DNA of 18,746 nt from Lachnospiraceae bacterium (GTDB taxonomy: Bacteria > Bacillota_A > Clostridia > Lachnospirales > Lachnospiraceae): contig JAGZJD010000047.1 in assembly GCA_018365895.1 (NCBI GenBank), forward strand, positions 1 to 18,746. The letters are read 5' to 3'. Positions 1-8,011 of the stretch are shown one piece after another (within the stretch, counting starts at the first letter, position 1; every line of letters starts with the position of its first letter). The translations under genes were made by a program, and so were the position numbers. The notes under the pieces were generated by a model. The model did not search any database and was not told the DNA's origin. It saw only the letters and a list, made by a program, of their open reading frames with translations.

Positions 1-1951
1 CTTCGTAGAATTTTCCGAAGAACTCTACAAACTGAAGACGGTTTGTGTGTACATATGCGCCCAGTAAATTGATCGCCAGATTCAGCGTATGTCCTACGAC
101 AAAGAATACAACGAACAAAATAATACCAAGTATATTATTCGGGAACATTCCGATCATCTGATTGATTACAGATGCGATAACTCCGGTAGCAAGCCCAAGG
201 GCTAACAGACGGGAGTAAGATAATACATCACTTAACCATCCGGTAATATTATACAAATCATATGCTCCAAGCGCGATCCGAAGTCCCGGATTCTTGCTGC
301 TTCTTCCCGACATGAGGACAATTCCGACTGCTCCTGCAATCGCAAGTCCTTTGGCAAGCATATTAAGTGCCGGTGGGAACACGATCGTTGTCTGTGCAAT
401 AGATGCAAATATATCACTTGGCAAAAGCATGAGGATCAATCCCACAAGAAGCATAAACCATAACACTACGTCACAGAAGAAGTCCATAACCTTGTGATCT
501 TTCAAACACAGATACCCTTTGATTCCAAGACCGACAAATAAATGAATCACACCAAACAGCATCGAGTATACGAGCAATTTCATCGGATCGTTCAGCGGCA
601 TGAACCACAGTGCATCAATCGTAACCGTTGTTCCAAAAAACTTCTGTGATACAATATCTACAATATTTCCAAAGTATCCGCCGAACAGGATTCCCCAGAT
701 TACAGTCGAGAGTCCGCAATACATAAATAACTTTATCGACTTGTGCATGCTTTCACTCATTCTCGGGAATTTCTTCAGCATAACCAAACACGCAATCGCA
801 ATAATCGCTCCATATGCGGCATCCGATAACATCATTCCAAAGAAAAATACATAGAAGAATGACATGATCGTTGTCGGATCGATTTCTCCCTTCTTCGGGA
901 GTCCGTAAGATTCTACGATACCCTCTACCGACTCAGAAAAGCCATTGTTCTCAAGAAGTGTCGGTGCCTCTTCCTCTTCACCCAGCGCTTCGATATCTAT
1001 CACACAGTCATAGTTATCTCCAATCGCTTTTTGGATTGCCGGCACGACCCTCTCCGGCACATACCCGCTGACGAGAAAGGTTCTCTGAGACTGAGGGATC
1101 GTTCCAAGAATCTGATACTTATCTGCCCGCATCCGGAAATAATCTCCGACTACCTTCAGGCTATTTCTCGCATCTCCATATCCTGCGATCGCTTCCTCAT
1201 CTTTTTTAATTTCCTGCTTCAGGGCTTCCCCCCTCTGCTCAAGCTCCTCTTTTTCTTTTGCCGGAACCTGATCTGTCATCTGCGATGGTCTTGCGAATCC
1301 GCCCGCTCGAAGCGCTTCTTCTACCTTGCCAACATTTTCTTTCATACAGAACACGGTCAGATAAAGTGCATCCTTATCTTTTTCAATCACCTGCACTTCT
1401 ATATCAGGCGTCTCTTCCGGACAATGCTCTGCCACAAGAGCATATATGCGTTCTGTCGTGGTATCTGCTGCCATTGTTCCAAGCAGCATTGCAACTTTTT
1501 TCGTACCGGAATATGTCATCGGCACGTCTAAAGACAGCCACGGATGAAGGATCTCTATCTGATTTTCAAGCTTCAGTATCCCTGCCTTTTTCTCCGCAAT
1601 CTCTTTACTCTTCGCAATCAGAATGTTGGCATTTTGTATCGCTTCGTCTTTCCCTAAAATGGCTTCTTGAAATTCTTCCTGACTGATCAGCTTCTTTCCT
1701 TCCAAACCGGCAAACATAGATGTCTTGACCGGAGCATACTCGTCAAGAACATGGAGCGCAGCTTCTGTAAGATGTGTCTTCTTCTCAAAATCCTGCCGTG
1801 CACTTAACGTGTCCATTTTCTCAAAGCCTGCTTCGTCTTCGGCAACCTGACTCATTTCCATGACTCCAAGGGATTGTATCTTCTCCAGAATTGCCTTACG
1901 GTCTTTCTTAAGCGCGCAGATACTAACTCTTTGCATCTGCAAGATTGCCAT
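1..1951 (-). CDS. atpI/ntpI: V-type ATP synthase subunit I (3' end cut by window edge)
   Basis: Membrane subunit of the V/A-type ATPase that anchors the stator stalks and forms the ion half-channels beside the c/K ring. The frame is open from ATG 1949-1951 to the window edge, 650 codons, with no stop. The N-terminal half (about residues 1-320) is hydrophilic and helical, starting MAILQMQRVSIC. The C-terminal half has about seven hydrophobic segments with family hallmarks such as FFGMMLSDAAYG, LFGGYFGN, LSDVLSYSRLLALGLATG and, at the edge, GAYVHTNRLQFVEFFGKFYE. This last motif normally sits a few residues before the C-terminus, so very little is missing. An AGGAGGG ribosome site lies 9-15 bases upstream of the ATG. 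The subunit H gene is 54 bases upstream, in the usual V-ATPase gene order. The remaining subunits (K, E, C, F, A, B, D) should lie beyond position 1. Family assignment is very secure. Confidence 0.95.
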   Translation of the reverse strand, partial: MAILQMQRVSICALKKDRKAILEKIQSLGVMEMSQVAEDEAGFEKMDTLSARQDFEKKTHLTEAALHVLDEYAPVKTSMFAGLEGKKLISQEEFQEAILGKDEAIQNANILIAKSKEIAEKKAGILKLENQIEILHPWLSLDVPMTYSGTKKVAMLLGTMAADTTTERIYALVAEHCPEETPDIEVQVIEKDKDALYLTVFCMKENVGKVEEALRAGGFARPSQMTDQVPAKEKEELEQRGEALKQEIKKDEEAIAGYGDARNSLKVVGDYFRMRADKYQILGTIPQSQRTFLVSGYVPERVVPAIQKAIGDNYDCVIDIEALGEEEEAPTLLENNGFSESVEGIVESYGLPKKGEIDPTTIMSFFYVFFFGMMLSDAAYGAIIAIACLVMLKKFPRMSESMHKSIKLFMYCGLSTVIWGILFGGYFGNIVDIVSQKFFGTTVTIDALWFMPLNDPMKLLVYSMLFGVIHLFVGLGIKGYLCLKDHKVMDFFCDVVLWFMLLVGLILMLLPSDIFASIAQTTIVFPPALNMLAKGLAIAGAVGIVLMSGRSSKNPGLRIALGAYDLYNITGWLSDVLSYSRLLALGLATGVIASVINQMIGMFPNNILGIILFVVFFVVGHTLNLAINLLGAYVHTNRLQFVEFFGKFYE

Positions 1952-2005
1952 AGCTTCATCCCTCCTTTACTTTTATTCCACTCTTTCCATTCAGTTTTGG
2001 TTCGT

Positions 2006-2314
2006 TTAAACCAATTCTGCAATCACCGAATCAATTGCTTCTTTTTCTTTTGCCTGCGCGGCTTTTTTCAATTCTGCAATCTCTTCGTCTACCCTGGCGA
2101 GCGCTTCCCTGGTAGAAATATCTCCGGCATCTTTCGCTGCGCTAAGCGCCGCTTTCGCCTTCTCTTTCGCTTTCTCCTCCGCCTGTTCTTTTATTTCATT
2201 GGCAGATACAGCAGCTTTTTCAAGGATCGAGGTGCATGTTACATCGGCTGCTTTTAATATTTCCTCTGCTTCACTCTCCGTCTCCTTGATGGTTTTAATG
2301 GTCTCTTCTACCAT
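2006..2314 (-). CDS. ahaH: V-type ATP synthase subunit H/G-like small coiled-coil subunit
   Basis: This 102-residue, highly charged, Ala/Glu/Lys-rich protein is almost one continuous helix with no hydrophobic membrane segment. That is typical of the H (or G/F in other naming) peripheral-stalk subunit that pairs with subunit E in V/A-type ATPases. It is the first gene after a strong promoter (2368-2396) and directly precedes subunit I, which matches the first position this gene commonly has in clostridial V-ATPase operons. A GGAGAGG-type ribosome site precedes the ATG and the stop is TAA. Identification rests mainly on size, coiled-coil composition and position, since these stalk proteins are poorly conserved in sequence. 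Confidence 0.85.
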   Translation of the reverse strand: MVEETIKTIKETESEAEEILKAADVTCTSILEKAAVSANEIKEQAEEKAKEKAKAALSAAKDAGDISTREALARVDEEIAELKKAAQAKEKEAIDSVIAELV

Positions 2315-2367
2315 TCTGTCACCACCTCTCCTATTTTGATAACAACTTTTTTTGTAATTTAAATTAA

Positions 2368-2396
2368 ATTATAATATGATTATGTGGAAATGTCTA
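2368..2396 (-). promoter_or_regulatory. Sigma-A-type promoter of the V-ATPase operon
   Basis: On the minus strand a -35 box TAGACA (2391-2396, 5 of 6 matches) is separated by exactly 17 bases from a perfect -10 box TATAAT (2368-2373). The surrounding sequence is AT-rich. The predicted start is near 2361, giving a leader of about 47 bases before the subunit H ATG at 2314. No operator-like repeat is obvious. Confidence 0.8.
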
Positions 2397-2489
2397 TAAA
2401 TTTTTCATAACATTTCTCTGAACTTTAGTCTAATGCCGCACAATTCACTCAATTATCTTACAACTGTATCGTTTTATCACATCACAGTG

Positions 2490-2981
2490 TTACCATTTCA
2501 AATGATGCAAATGACCTTCCAGATTCATCCCCTCAAAACCATTCTGACGCAGTGCTTCGTACAAAACAATTGCCGCTGAATTTCCGAGATTGAGGGAGCG
2601 GATATCTCCGACCATTGGAATCCTTATACAGTCTTCTTTATGATTCACAAGAATCTCTTCCGGTATTCCTGCGCTTTCTTTTCCAAACATAATATAACAA
2701 TCCGGCTCATACTTGACTTCTGTATATATTTTCTCAGCCTTGGTAGTTGCCATATAAATCTTAGCTCCCGGATTCTTTTCCAGAAAGTCGTTATAATCGA
2801 TATATGTTGTCACATCCAGATCTTTCCAGTAATCCATTCCTGCTCTTTTCAGATTTTTTTCATTTAACCGGAACCCTAACGGCTCGATCAGATGAAGTCT
2901 TGCATTGGCAGCCACGCATGTGCGTCCGATATTTCCTGTATTTGCCGGGATCTCCGGCTCGTGAAGTACAATATTTAACAT
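2490..2981 (-). CDS. trmL: tRNA (cytidine(34)-2'-O)-methyltransferase TrmL
   Basis: SPOUT (SpoU) methyltransferase that 2'-O-methylates the wobble base of tRNA-Leu isoacceptors using S-adenosylmethionine. The 163-residue length fits TrmL, which is a minimal SPOUT domain without an RNA-binding extension. All three motifs are visible: PEIPANTGNIGRT (residues 9-21), the FGKESAGIP segment (99-107) and the knot-forming IPMVGDIRSLNLGNSAAIVL (121-140). The start is set at ATG 2979-2981 because MLNIVLHEPEIP is the family N-terminus and an AAGGAGGAA ribosome site stands just upstream. The frame stays open further upstream but would run through the terminator and into the neighbouring gene. It ends with TAA. 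No terminator of its own was seen in 2400-2489. Confidence 0.95.
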   Translation of the reverse strand: MLNIVLHEPEIPANTGNIGRTCVAANARLHLIEPLGFRLNEKNLKRAGMDYWKDLDVTTYIDYNDFLEKNPGAKIYMATTKAEKIYTEVKYEPDCYIMFGKESAGIPEEILVNHKEDCIRIPMVGDIRSLNLGNSAAIVLYEALRQNGFEGMNLEGHLHHLKW

Positions 2982-3020
2982 ATGTAATTCCTCCTTAAAA
3001 TATATGTTTATTTTTATAAT

Positions 3021-3058
3021 TTTAAAAAGGATTGTTGTGGCAATGCGCGCAACAATCC
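3021..3058 (-). terminator. Rho-independent terminator of the AIR-synthase-like gene
   Basis: Arms GGATTGTTG (3029-3037) and CAACAATCC (3050-3058) form a 9-bp stem that can extend by a G-T and a G-C pair. On the minus strand it is followed by TTTTTAAAATT. It lies 8 bases past the TAG stop of the 3067-3957 gene and 40 bases before the trmL start, so trmL is likely transcribed separately or by readthrough. Confidence 0.8.
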
Positions 3059-3066
3059 CGTCATTT

Positions 3067-3957
3067 CTATGTTTCGAAGATTTTATATATTTCATCCGGT
3101 GCCGGACGATCGATATAACGGATTTCTTCTCCGTTCTGTATGATCTTATCATTATTATCCGTCATCCGTCCGATTACTTCTGCCTGCACGCCATATTCTC
3201 TTAGCTTTTCTGCCAACTCGTCTGCCTCTTCCGACACGACCAAAAAACTTCCCACCGATGATAGCTGATAGGGGTTCAAACGATACCGCTCACACACTTC
3301 TACCGTTTCCTGCAAAATAGAAAACTTCTTCATATCTGTCTCAAGTCCCAATTTTGTTTCTTTTGCAACATCCCAAAGTGACGCGAGAATACCGCCTTCT
3401 CCGATCTGTTTTATCATCGTTACTTTTTTTTCTCCATTTATTTTGATAAAATCAATCGGTTTTTTACCAAACAAATATTTCCTATATGCCAAAACTTGTT
3501 TCATAAAGGATGGGGAAAACTGCTGCCCAAGCTCCTTTTCTTTTTCTTCTGCCACTTGGAGCATTCCACTCATTCCTACCCAACCGACTAAAATAATTCC
3601 TTGTCCAGAAGAGACCTCTTTACGCCTTTCTCCTAATAGACATGTGTCTGTTTTAGCCACTCCAGTTACACACACTGTTGGAAGCGATACAACAGATGCT
3701 ATCTGACCTTTTGTTTTTTCAAGGCAAATTTTTTCTTCTCCACAGACTCTTTGCAACATCTTCAGCATTCCATTCATTCGTGATTTATAAACAGCCGGAG
3801 GTATCATAACTGTCGCCTCCACGTGCACTTCCTCGGCTCCATTCGCCCACAATTCGTTCGAGACCGAAGCCAACGCATATACTCCGGTATATTTGGACTG
3901 TCCATACAATGTTTTTGTATTCGTTGATATTTCTTGATTACAGCTTTCTATCTTCAT
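3067..3957 (-). CDS. AIR synthase-related protein (PurM/HypE/ThiL superfamily), function unassigned
   Basis: This 296-residue protein resembles the ATP-binding PurM-like superfamily that includes AIR synthase, HypE, SelD and ThiL. The best evidence is the C-terminal half. GQGIILVGWVGMSG (119-131) fits the inter-domain 'dk.ivtG..G..G' strand. The stretch from IGEGGILASLWDVA (185-198), through a GLETDMKKF segment (204-212), to YQLSSVGSFLVV (230-241) matches the AIRS C-terminal domain of HypE/ThiL-like proteins. The N-terminal part lacks an obvious GDDAAV-type Mg-ATP loop, and the HypE C-terminal cysteine motif is absent. It is therefore unlikely to be a standard HypE or ThiL. It starts at ATG 3957 after AAGGAGG and ends with TAG. 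No hydrogenase, thiamine or purine synthesis gene is adjacent, so the context gives no substrate. Confidence 0.7.
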   Translation of the reverse strand: MKIESCNQEISTNTKTLYGQSKYTGVYALASVSNELWANGAEEVHVEATVMIPPAVYKSRMNGMLKMLQRVCGEEKICLEKTKGQIASVVSLPTVCVTGVAKTDTCLLGERRKEVSSGQGIILVGWVGMSGMLQVAEEKEKELGQQFSPSFMKQVLAYRKYLFGKKPIDFIKINGEKKVTMIKQIGEGGILASLWDVAKETKLGLETDMKKFSILQETVEVCERYRLNPYQLSSVGSFLVVSEEADELAEKLREYGVQAEVIGRMTDNNDKIIQNGEEIRYIDRPAPDEIYKIFET

Positions 3958-4049
3958 GCCTCATCCTCCTTGAGCAAGATTTTATCACAATTTCTCTTCA
4001 CATTCCACATAAGTAGCTTCTCTTACCAGAATAAAGGCTTACATAATAG

Positions 4050-4102
4050 AAAAACAGCAGTAATATCCTGCTGTTTTTCATCAAGTGCAGTACTCTGCAC
4101 TT
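4050..4102 (-). terminator. Two tandem hairpins ending the catabolic operon
   Basis: The first hairpin met by transcription from the racemase gene has arms AAGTGCAG (4083-4090) and CTGCACTT (4095-4102) with a 4-base loop. The second has arms AAAAACAGCAG (4050-4060) and CTGCTGTTTTT (4068-4078), an 11-bp stem whose A/T ends give a U-tract in both directions. The second is a good bidirectional rho-independent terminator. The first lacks a U-tract and may only stabilise the 3' end. Confidence 0.8.
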
Positions 4103-4122
4103 CCTTATTCACTTTAGATTGA

Positions 4123-4782
4123 TCAACTATTTTTACGAAGTAATTCCATATACATTACAAGTCCTTCACACATCACCGGATCCAAAACTGAAATTCCTAT
4201 TACCTCTTCCAGTTTTGGAGCAATCCCCATTGTCGCCATGCCGGTACAGGCAAGCGCTATAACCTCCGCTCCATTTTCTTTCAACTGCTTTGCTTTTTCA
4301 CACACGGAATTCCACCCTTGCACATCCTGTAAATCTAATGTACTGTATACGCCTTCCGGTATTGCATTATCAATCAATCGTTCCTTTAGTACTTTTTTAT
4401 AATTCTTGGGAGCTGTCTCTGTAATTCCCAGTGAATAGATTTTTTCTCCATAGCGAAGGGACATTAACGCTGTACTTTCCCCCGCTCCTACCACCGGAAT
4501 GGACAAATCCTCACGGACAAGTTCCAACCCCGGATCTCCACAACAACTGATGATCACTCCATCTACTCCCTGCTTTTCAAATTCCTTTGCCAGTTTTCGA
4601 ATCTTTGGAATTGCAGCTGCTTCACTTGTTTCATCATGCACACCTTCCGGCTGATCCGGAATACATCTGGAAATCACAGAAAATTGGGGAAACCATGATT
4701 CTAACAATCGTCCATGACACTCGCATGCTTCCTTTTCCTGAGTAATCACTCGGATTACTCCTATTAAATATTTTTTATCCAC
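4123..4782 (-). CDS. Asp/Glu/hydantoin racemase family protein
   Basis: 219-residue member of the cofactor-independent two-cysteine racemase superfamily (aspartate, glutamate and hydantoin racemases, maleate isomerase). Both catalytic half-sites are visible: ISCCGDPGL with Cys80/81 in the N-terminal lobe and ALACTGMA with Cys179 in the C-terminal lobe. The protein has no signal peptide and should be cytoplasmic. The start is GTG at 4780-4782, one base after the upstream DUF1177 stop, with GGAG about eight bases upstream inside the DUF1177 3' end. This indicates translational coupling. As last gene of an operon with an NCS1 permease and a carbon-nitrogen hydrolase, a hydantoin- or amino-acid-racemising role is the best guess. 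The exact substrate is not determinable. It ends with TGA and is followed by tandem hairpins. Confidence 0.85.
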   Translation of the reverse strand: MDKKYLIGVIRVITQEKEACECHGRLLESWFPQFSVISRCIPDQPEGVHDETSEAAAIPKIRKLAKEFEKQGVDGVIISCCGDPGLELVREDLSIPVVGAGESTALMSLRYGEKIYSLGITETAPKNYKKVLKERLIDNAIPEGVYSTLDLQDVQGWNSVCEKAKQLKENGAEVIALACTGMATMGIAPKLEEVIGISVLDPVMCEGLVMYMELLRKNS

Positions 4783-4783
4783 C

Positions 4784-5719
4784 TTATTCTCCGAATCCTT
4801 GAAATCTTGTCATGCTTCCATATAATTTCTGAATACGTGCATACTCTTCCTTGTCATAAAACGCACAGACACCCTGCCCAAATTCTTTTGCCACTTCTAA
4901 TACAAAACGAGCTGTCTCTTCTACATCCGTCATATGTGTCGCACCGGTTGCACATCCCGGAACAACGGTTTCTGTAGTAATAGCAACCCCCACCACCGGT
5001 GCACTTGTAGCAACAGATGGCTGAAGAATACTATTAATATGGAACAAATCATTTCCATACGGAGTAATATCCTGTTGTGTCAATGCAAACACCTTTGGAC
5101 GTCTCCCTGTTGTAATTTCCATCAAATCCAAAAGGCGTTCACTCACTCTTAAAATATATCCCTCTTTTACAGTCGGTGAAATAAAGAAGCCTCTTTCATT
5201 AGCAATTCGATTCCCTTTTGTTGTATCGATCGATAAAATGGCATCCATCTCATCTGTAACTTCATCCTGATTCACCTGATACATCTCAACAGGTGACCCC
5301 ATAAATGCTACTGGTTCATGAGGCTTTGTCGGCGCATCCGGGCATACATGTGTTGATACAATTACATCGCCTTTCAGACAATCGCCCTTCATCTGCATAT
5401 CAAGCAGCTTCGCAGCTGCAGACAGCGCAGCCAAAGCTCCATCTCCATCAGATACAAATCCAACTCTTTCCGGTCTTGCACCTAATCCTCCCAAGCGTCC
5501 CAGAATTCCAATTGTCGGCGCATCTCCACCATTTCTTTTCCCTTGTTCACCGGGAATTACAACTCTTACCATATGAGTTTTCCCTTGTTCTCCCTCTAAA
5601 ACATGAGTTTCAGCCTGACAGTTCGGGTTGATTTTTTTCAGATATTCAACTACACGTGAACCATCTGCTTTCTCATCATCTAAAATATCATATAAATCTA
5701 ACAATTGTTTATAAAGCAT
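4784..5719 (-). CDS. DUF1177 family protein
   Basis: A 311-residue soluble protein recognised as DUF1177, a family without an established biochemical function. Striking conserved-looking blocks are GILGRLGGLGARPERVGFVSDG (about 71-92), STHVCPDAPTKPHEP (122-136), LSIDTTKGNR (162-171), and PGCATGATHMTDVEETARFV near 254-273. The His/Asp/Glu-rich blocks resemble metal-binding motifs of amidohydrolase or aminopeptidase folds, but that is inference. The start is ATG 5717-5719, where GTAGGAGGAG stands 5-6 bases upstream. A longer frame to 5770 would overlap the permease gene and has no ribosome site. It is 10 bases downstream of the permease stop and 1 base before the racemase GTG, so it is firmly part of the operon. 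Confidence 0.85.
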   Translation of the reverse strand: MLYKQLLDLYDILDDEKADGSRVVEYLKKINPNCQAETHVLEGEQGKTHMVRVVIPGEQGKRNGGDAPTIGILGRLGGLGARPERVGFVSDGDGALAALSAAAKLLDMQMKGDCLKGDVIVSTHVCPDAPTKPHEPVAFMGSPVEMYQVNQDEVTDEMDAILSIDTTKGNRIANERGFFISPTVKEGYILRVSERLLDLMEITTGRRPKVFALTQQDITPYGNDLFHINSILQPSVATSAPVVGVAITTETVVPGCATGATHMTDVEETARFVLEVAKEFGQGVCAFYDKEEYARIQKLYGSMTRFQGFGE

Positions 5720-5729
5720 TTTTCTCCTC

Positions 5730-7079
5730 CTACTCAACACTCTTCTTATTAAACACAGGATATAATACACAGTTCAAAATAAAGGCTACGATAATTCCCA
5801 CAACAGGAATCGGCACAGTCTCAGAAAGTTTAACCATGAATGGTACTCCGAATCCTGTCGGCGGATTTGACATGGTAAGTCCCACCGATGCAGCAATGCC
5901 CCAAGCAATCATAGCATTCCATTTCCAATTTGGAAGCTTATTTTCTTGAATCAGTTTAAAGTCGTAGCCCGCTTTATTTAAAATAAAGAAATCCGATACA
6001 ATTACACCTGCTACTGCCGGAATCGTGGATGTTAGGATCGTCAAAAAATTCATATAGTATTTCTGCACGCCGATTGCAGAAATAACCGTACTAACAAGAC
6101 CTACGATCAAAGTCAGTTTCCAACGGACATATGGGAACTTTCCATTAATCGCATTTGATAACCCAAGAACAGAAGAATACAAGTTATTATCATTTGTCGT
6201 CCACTGAGCAAGGATTAGTACAATAGCTGCAATTATGCCCAGGCCAAGCTGAGCAATCATTACCTCCACAATGTTCCAGTTCTGGAACGCATATGTAAAC
6301 AATGCTCCGAGGAATAAGATTGGAAGATATCCAATAAAATATCCAAGTAAACAACCAATCACAGAATCCTTTGGTTTCTTAGAATATCTTGTAAAATCTG
6401 ATACAATTGTAACAACTACCGCAAAGTTCCCTACTACTGCAGCCACACCAACTGTCAGCGGAATCGCAGCTTCTACCGGACCGGAAGATACGATTTCAGA
6501 AAAAGGCACTTGTTTTAAAGTAAGCGCTACTGCCACAATCGAAAGAATAAACAGTAACGGAACTGCTACATTAGAAAGCATTTTAATTCCTTTGTAACCG
6601 ATAATCGCTGTCAGCATCATCGCCAATGCTCCCAATACTGTAAAAAGCGTCTGCGGCAATTCTGGTCCTCCGGTTTCTTTTACTAATGTAACTACCGTAT
6701 TACCAAACAAATCTGCTTGAAACGCAAACCAACCAAAGTTAGAAAGTGCCAGAATCAAGCCAAAAATTCTCGCTCCATTTGTTCCAAAACAAAATCTTGA
6801 TCCCATAGAAGAAGACAAGTGTGTCTTCGCTCCTACAATACCAACTGTCGCTGCAATAATCGTCAAAATAACAGCCCCAAGTATTGCCGCAATAACCATA
6901 TCTTTAAATCCAAGTCCATTCGCTAAGATTCCGCCTGTTGAAATCGCTGCCAAACAGAATCCACAGCCAATCCATACAGCTCCTTGGCTTAGCCAAGACA
7001 TATGCACCTCCTCCGGCACAGGGGTTGCTTCATAATCATTAAACTGTTCTTCTACATTTTTGTTCTTTTTCGCACTCAT
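5730..7079 (-). CDS. NCS1 family nucleobase/cytosine permease (CodB-like)
   Basis: 449-residue integral membrane protein of the nucleobase:cation symporter-1 family, which imports cytosine, uracil, allantoin, hydantoins or related rings. It has about 12 hydrophobic segments after a short charged N-terminus. Recognisable features are VHMSWLSQGAVWIGCGFCLAA at TM1, a glycine-rich TM2-3, FGTNGARIFGL, LSNFGWFAFQADLFG, SDFTRYSKKPKDS and the QWTTNDNNLYSS segment typical of the CodB branch. It starts at ATG 7079 with AGGAGAG 9 bases upstream and ends with TAG. It is 18 bases downstream of the broken carbon-nitrogen hydrolase and 10 bases upstream of DUF1177. The substrate cannot be read from the sequence. 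The neighbouring racemase and amidase-type hydrolase favour a hydantoin- or ureido-like compound over plain cytosine, as no cytosine deaminase is present. Confidence 0.9.
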   Translation of the reverse strand: MSAKKNKNVEEQFNDYEATPVPEEVHMSWLSQGAVWIGCGFCLAAISTGGILANGLGFKDMVIAAILGAVILTIIAATVGIVGAKTHLSSSMGSRFCFGTNGARIFGLILALSNFGWFAFQADLFGNTVVTLVKETGGPELPQTLFTVLGALAMMLTAIIGYKGIKMLSNVAVPLLFILSIVAVALTLKQVPFSEIVSSGPVEAAIPLTVGVAAVVGNFAVVVTIVSDFTRYSKKPKDSVIGCLLGYFIGYLPILFLGALFTYAFQNWNIVEVMIAQLGLGIIAAIVLILAQWTTNDNNLYSSVLGLSNAINGKFPYVRWKLTLIVGLVSTVISAIGVQKYYMNFLTILTSTIPAVAGVIVSDFFILNKAGYDFKLIQENKLPNWKWNAMIAWGIAASVGLTMSNPPTGFGVPFMVKLSETVPIPVVGIIVAFILNCVLYPVFNKKSVE

Positions 7080-7097
7080 TTTATCATCTCTCCTGTT

Positions 7098-7925
7098 TTA
7101 GTATTCTGTATATTCTGATAACAATTTATAGCTGTCCGGTCTTCTGTCTTTTAAATAATGAATATCAAGACGAGCCTTTGTCAATTGATCTAAGTCAATC
7201 TCCGCATAGACAATTTCTTCTTTTTCTTCTTTGCTCTCTGCAATAATCCTTCCTCTCCAATCAGCCACCTTACTATTTCCAAACATATACAGATCATCTT
7301 CATGCCCAAAGCGGTTTACACCCGCTACATAAAGCGTATTTTCCAATGCTCTTTGCGGAATATTTAGGTTCCACATATCCCAGTCCTGAATTCTCCATGC
7401 ACTTGGCATAAAGATCAGTTCTGCTCCCTTCAGCGTAAGGACTCTGGCAGTTTCCGGAAATCCGGCGTCATAACAAATCATCACACCTATTTTTCCATAC
7501 TTTGTATCAAACACAGGAATGTCTTCTCCTGCATGGAAATAATAACGTTCTGCCGCCTACAAATGGTGCTTGGAGTAATCTCCCAAAACAACACCTTCAT
7601 CATCAATCACCACTGCTGCATTATAAAATACACCTTTTACTTTTTTCTCCAAAGTAATCGGTGCTATCACATAACACGCACATTCTTTTGCAACTTTTTG
7701 AAGTCTTGTAATCGTATGACCATCAATGGTTTCTCCGCAATTATGAAATCCATCGCCAATCAGTTGAAAGTTATAGCCCGTATTAAACATTTCCGGAAAA
7801 CAAACGATTTTTGCTCCTTTCGCTGCGGCTTCTCGTACCATCTCAACTGCTCGATCTGCATTTTTTTGAAGATCGCCAAGCACACTCTGATATTGTACAA
7901 GAGCAATTTTAAACTGTCTTTCCAT
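7098..7925 (-). pseudogene. Carbon-nitrogen hydrolase (nitrilase superfamily), interrupted by an in-frame amber codon
   Basis: Read through one TAG at 7557-7559 (codon 123), this is a normal-length, 275-residue nitrilase-superfamily protein in one unbroken frame. The Glu-Lys-Cys triad is complete: E45 in CFPEMF, K119 in YSKHHL, C151 in GVMICYDAGFPE. The amber sits three codons after the catalytic Lys, where relatives often have Trp, so a single TGG to TAG change is a plausible origin. The start is ATG 7923-7925 with AAGGAGGAG upstream. The C-terminal part begins at a GTG (7514) with no convincing ribosome site. The family hydrolyses amides, nitriles or N-carbamoyl compounds; N-carbamoyl amidohydrolase fits the neighbours. 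It is first gene of the operon, driven by the promoter at 7968-7976. As written it would give a truncated inactive product. TAG also ends other genes here, so recoding is not general. Confidence 0.88.
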
Positions 7926-7967
7926 GATCTTCTCCTCCTTCACAATCATTCCATTTCTATTTTCAAC

Positions 7968-7976
7968 ATTATATCA
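7968..7976 (-). promoter_or_regulatory. Extended -10 promoter of the hydrolase-permease-DUF1177-racemase operon
   Basis: The minus strand reads TGATATAAT, a perfect -10 (7968-7973) with the TGn extension (7974-7976). No convincing -35 box occurs 16-19 bases upstream. The predicted start is near 7961, about 36 bases before the ATG at 7925. A weak -35 plus an adjacent PucR-family gene suggests regulated transcription, but no clear operator repeat was seen. Confidence 0.6.
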
Positions 7977-8011
7977 TCTCTTTCTTTTTCATACGAGATT
8001 CACCATGCACG

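Noticed and set aside
1031..1531. 166-codon plus-strand frame
   Set aside because: It is the antisense shadow of V-ATPase subunit I, rich in Phe and Cys, with no recognisable domain.
2397..2489. Terminator downstream of trmL
   Set aside because: No stem followed by a T-run is visible on the minus strand.
2982..3152. 57-codon upstream extension of trmL
   Set aside because: It crosses a terminator and overlaps the end of the preceding gene; the family N-terminus and AAGGAGG mark ATG 2981.
5720..5770. 17-codon extension of DUF1177
   Set aside because: It overlaps the permease C-terminus and lacks a ribosome site, whereas ATG 5719 has AGGAGGAG.
7098..7514. Separate gene for the C-terminal nitrilase half starting at GTG 7514
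   Set aside because: It has no convincing ribosome site and would lack two of the three catalytic residues; it is the downstream part of one broken gene.
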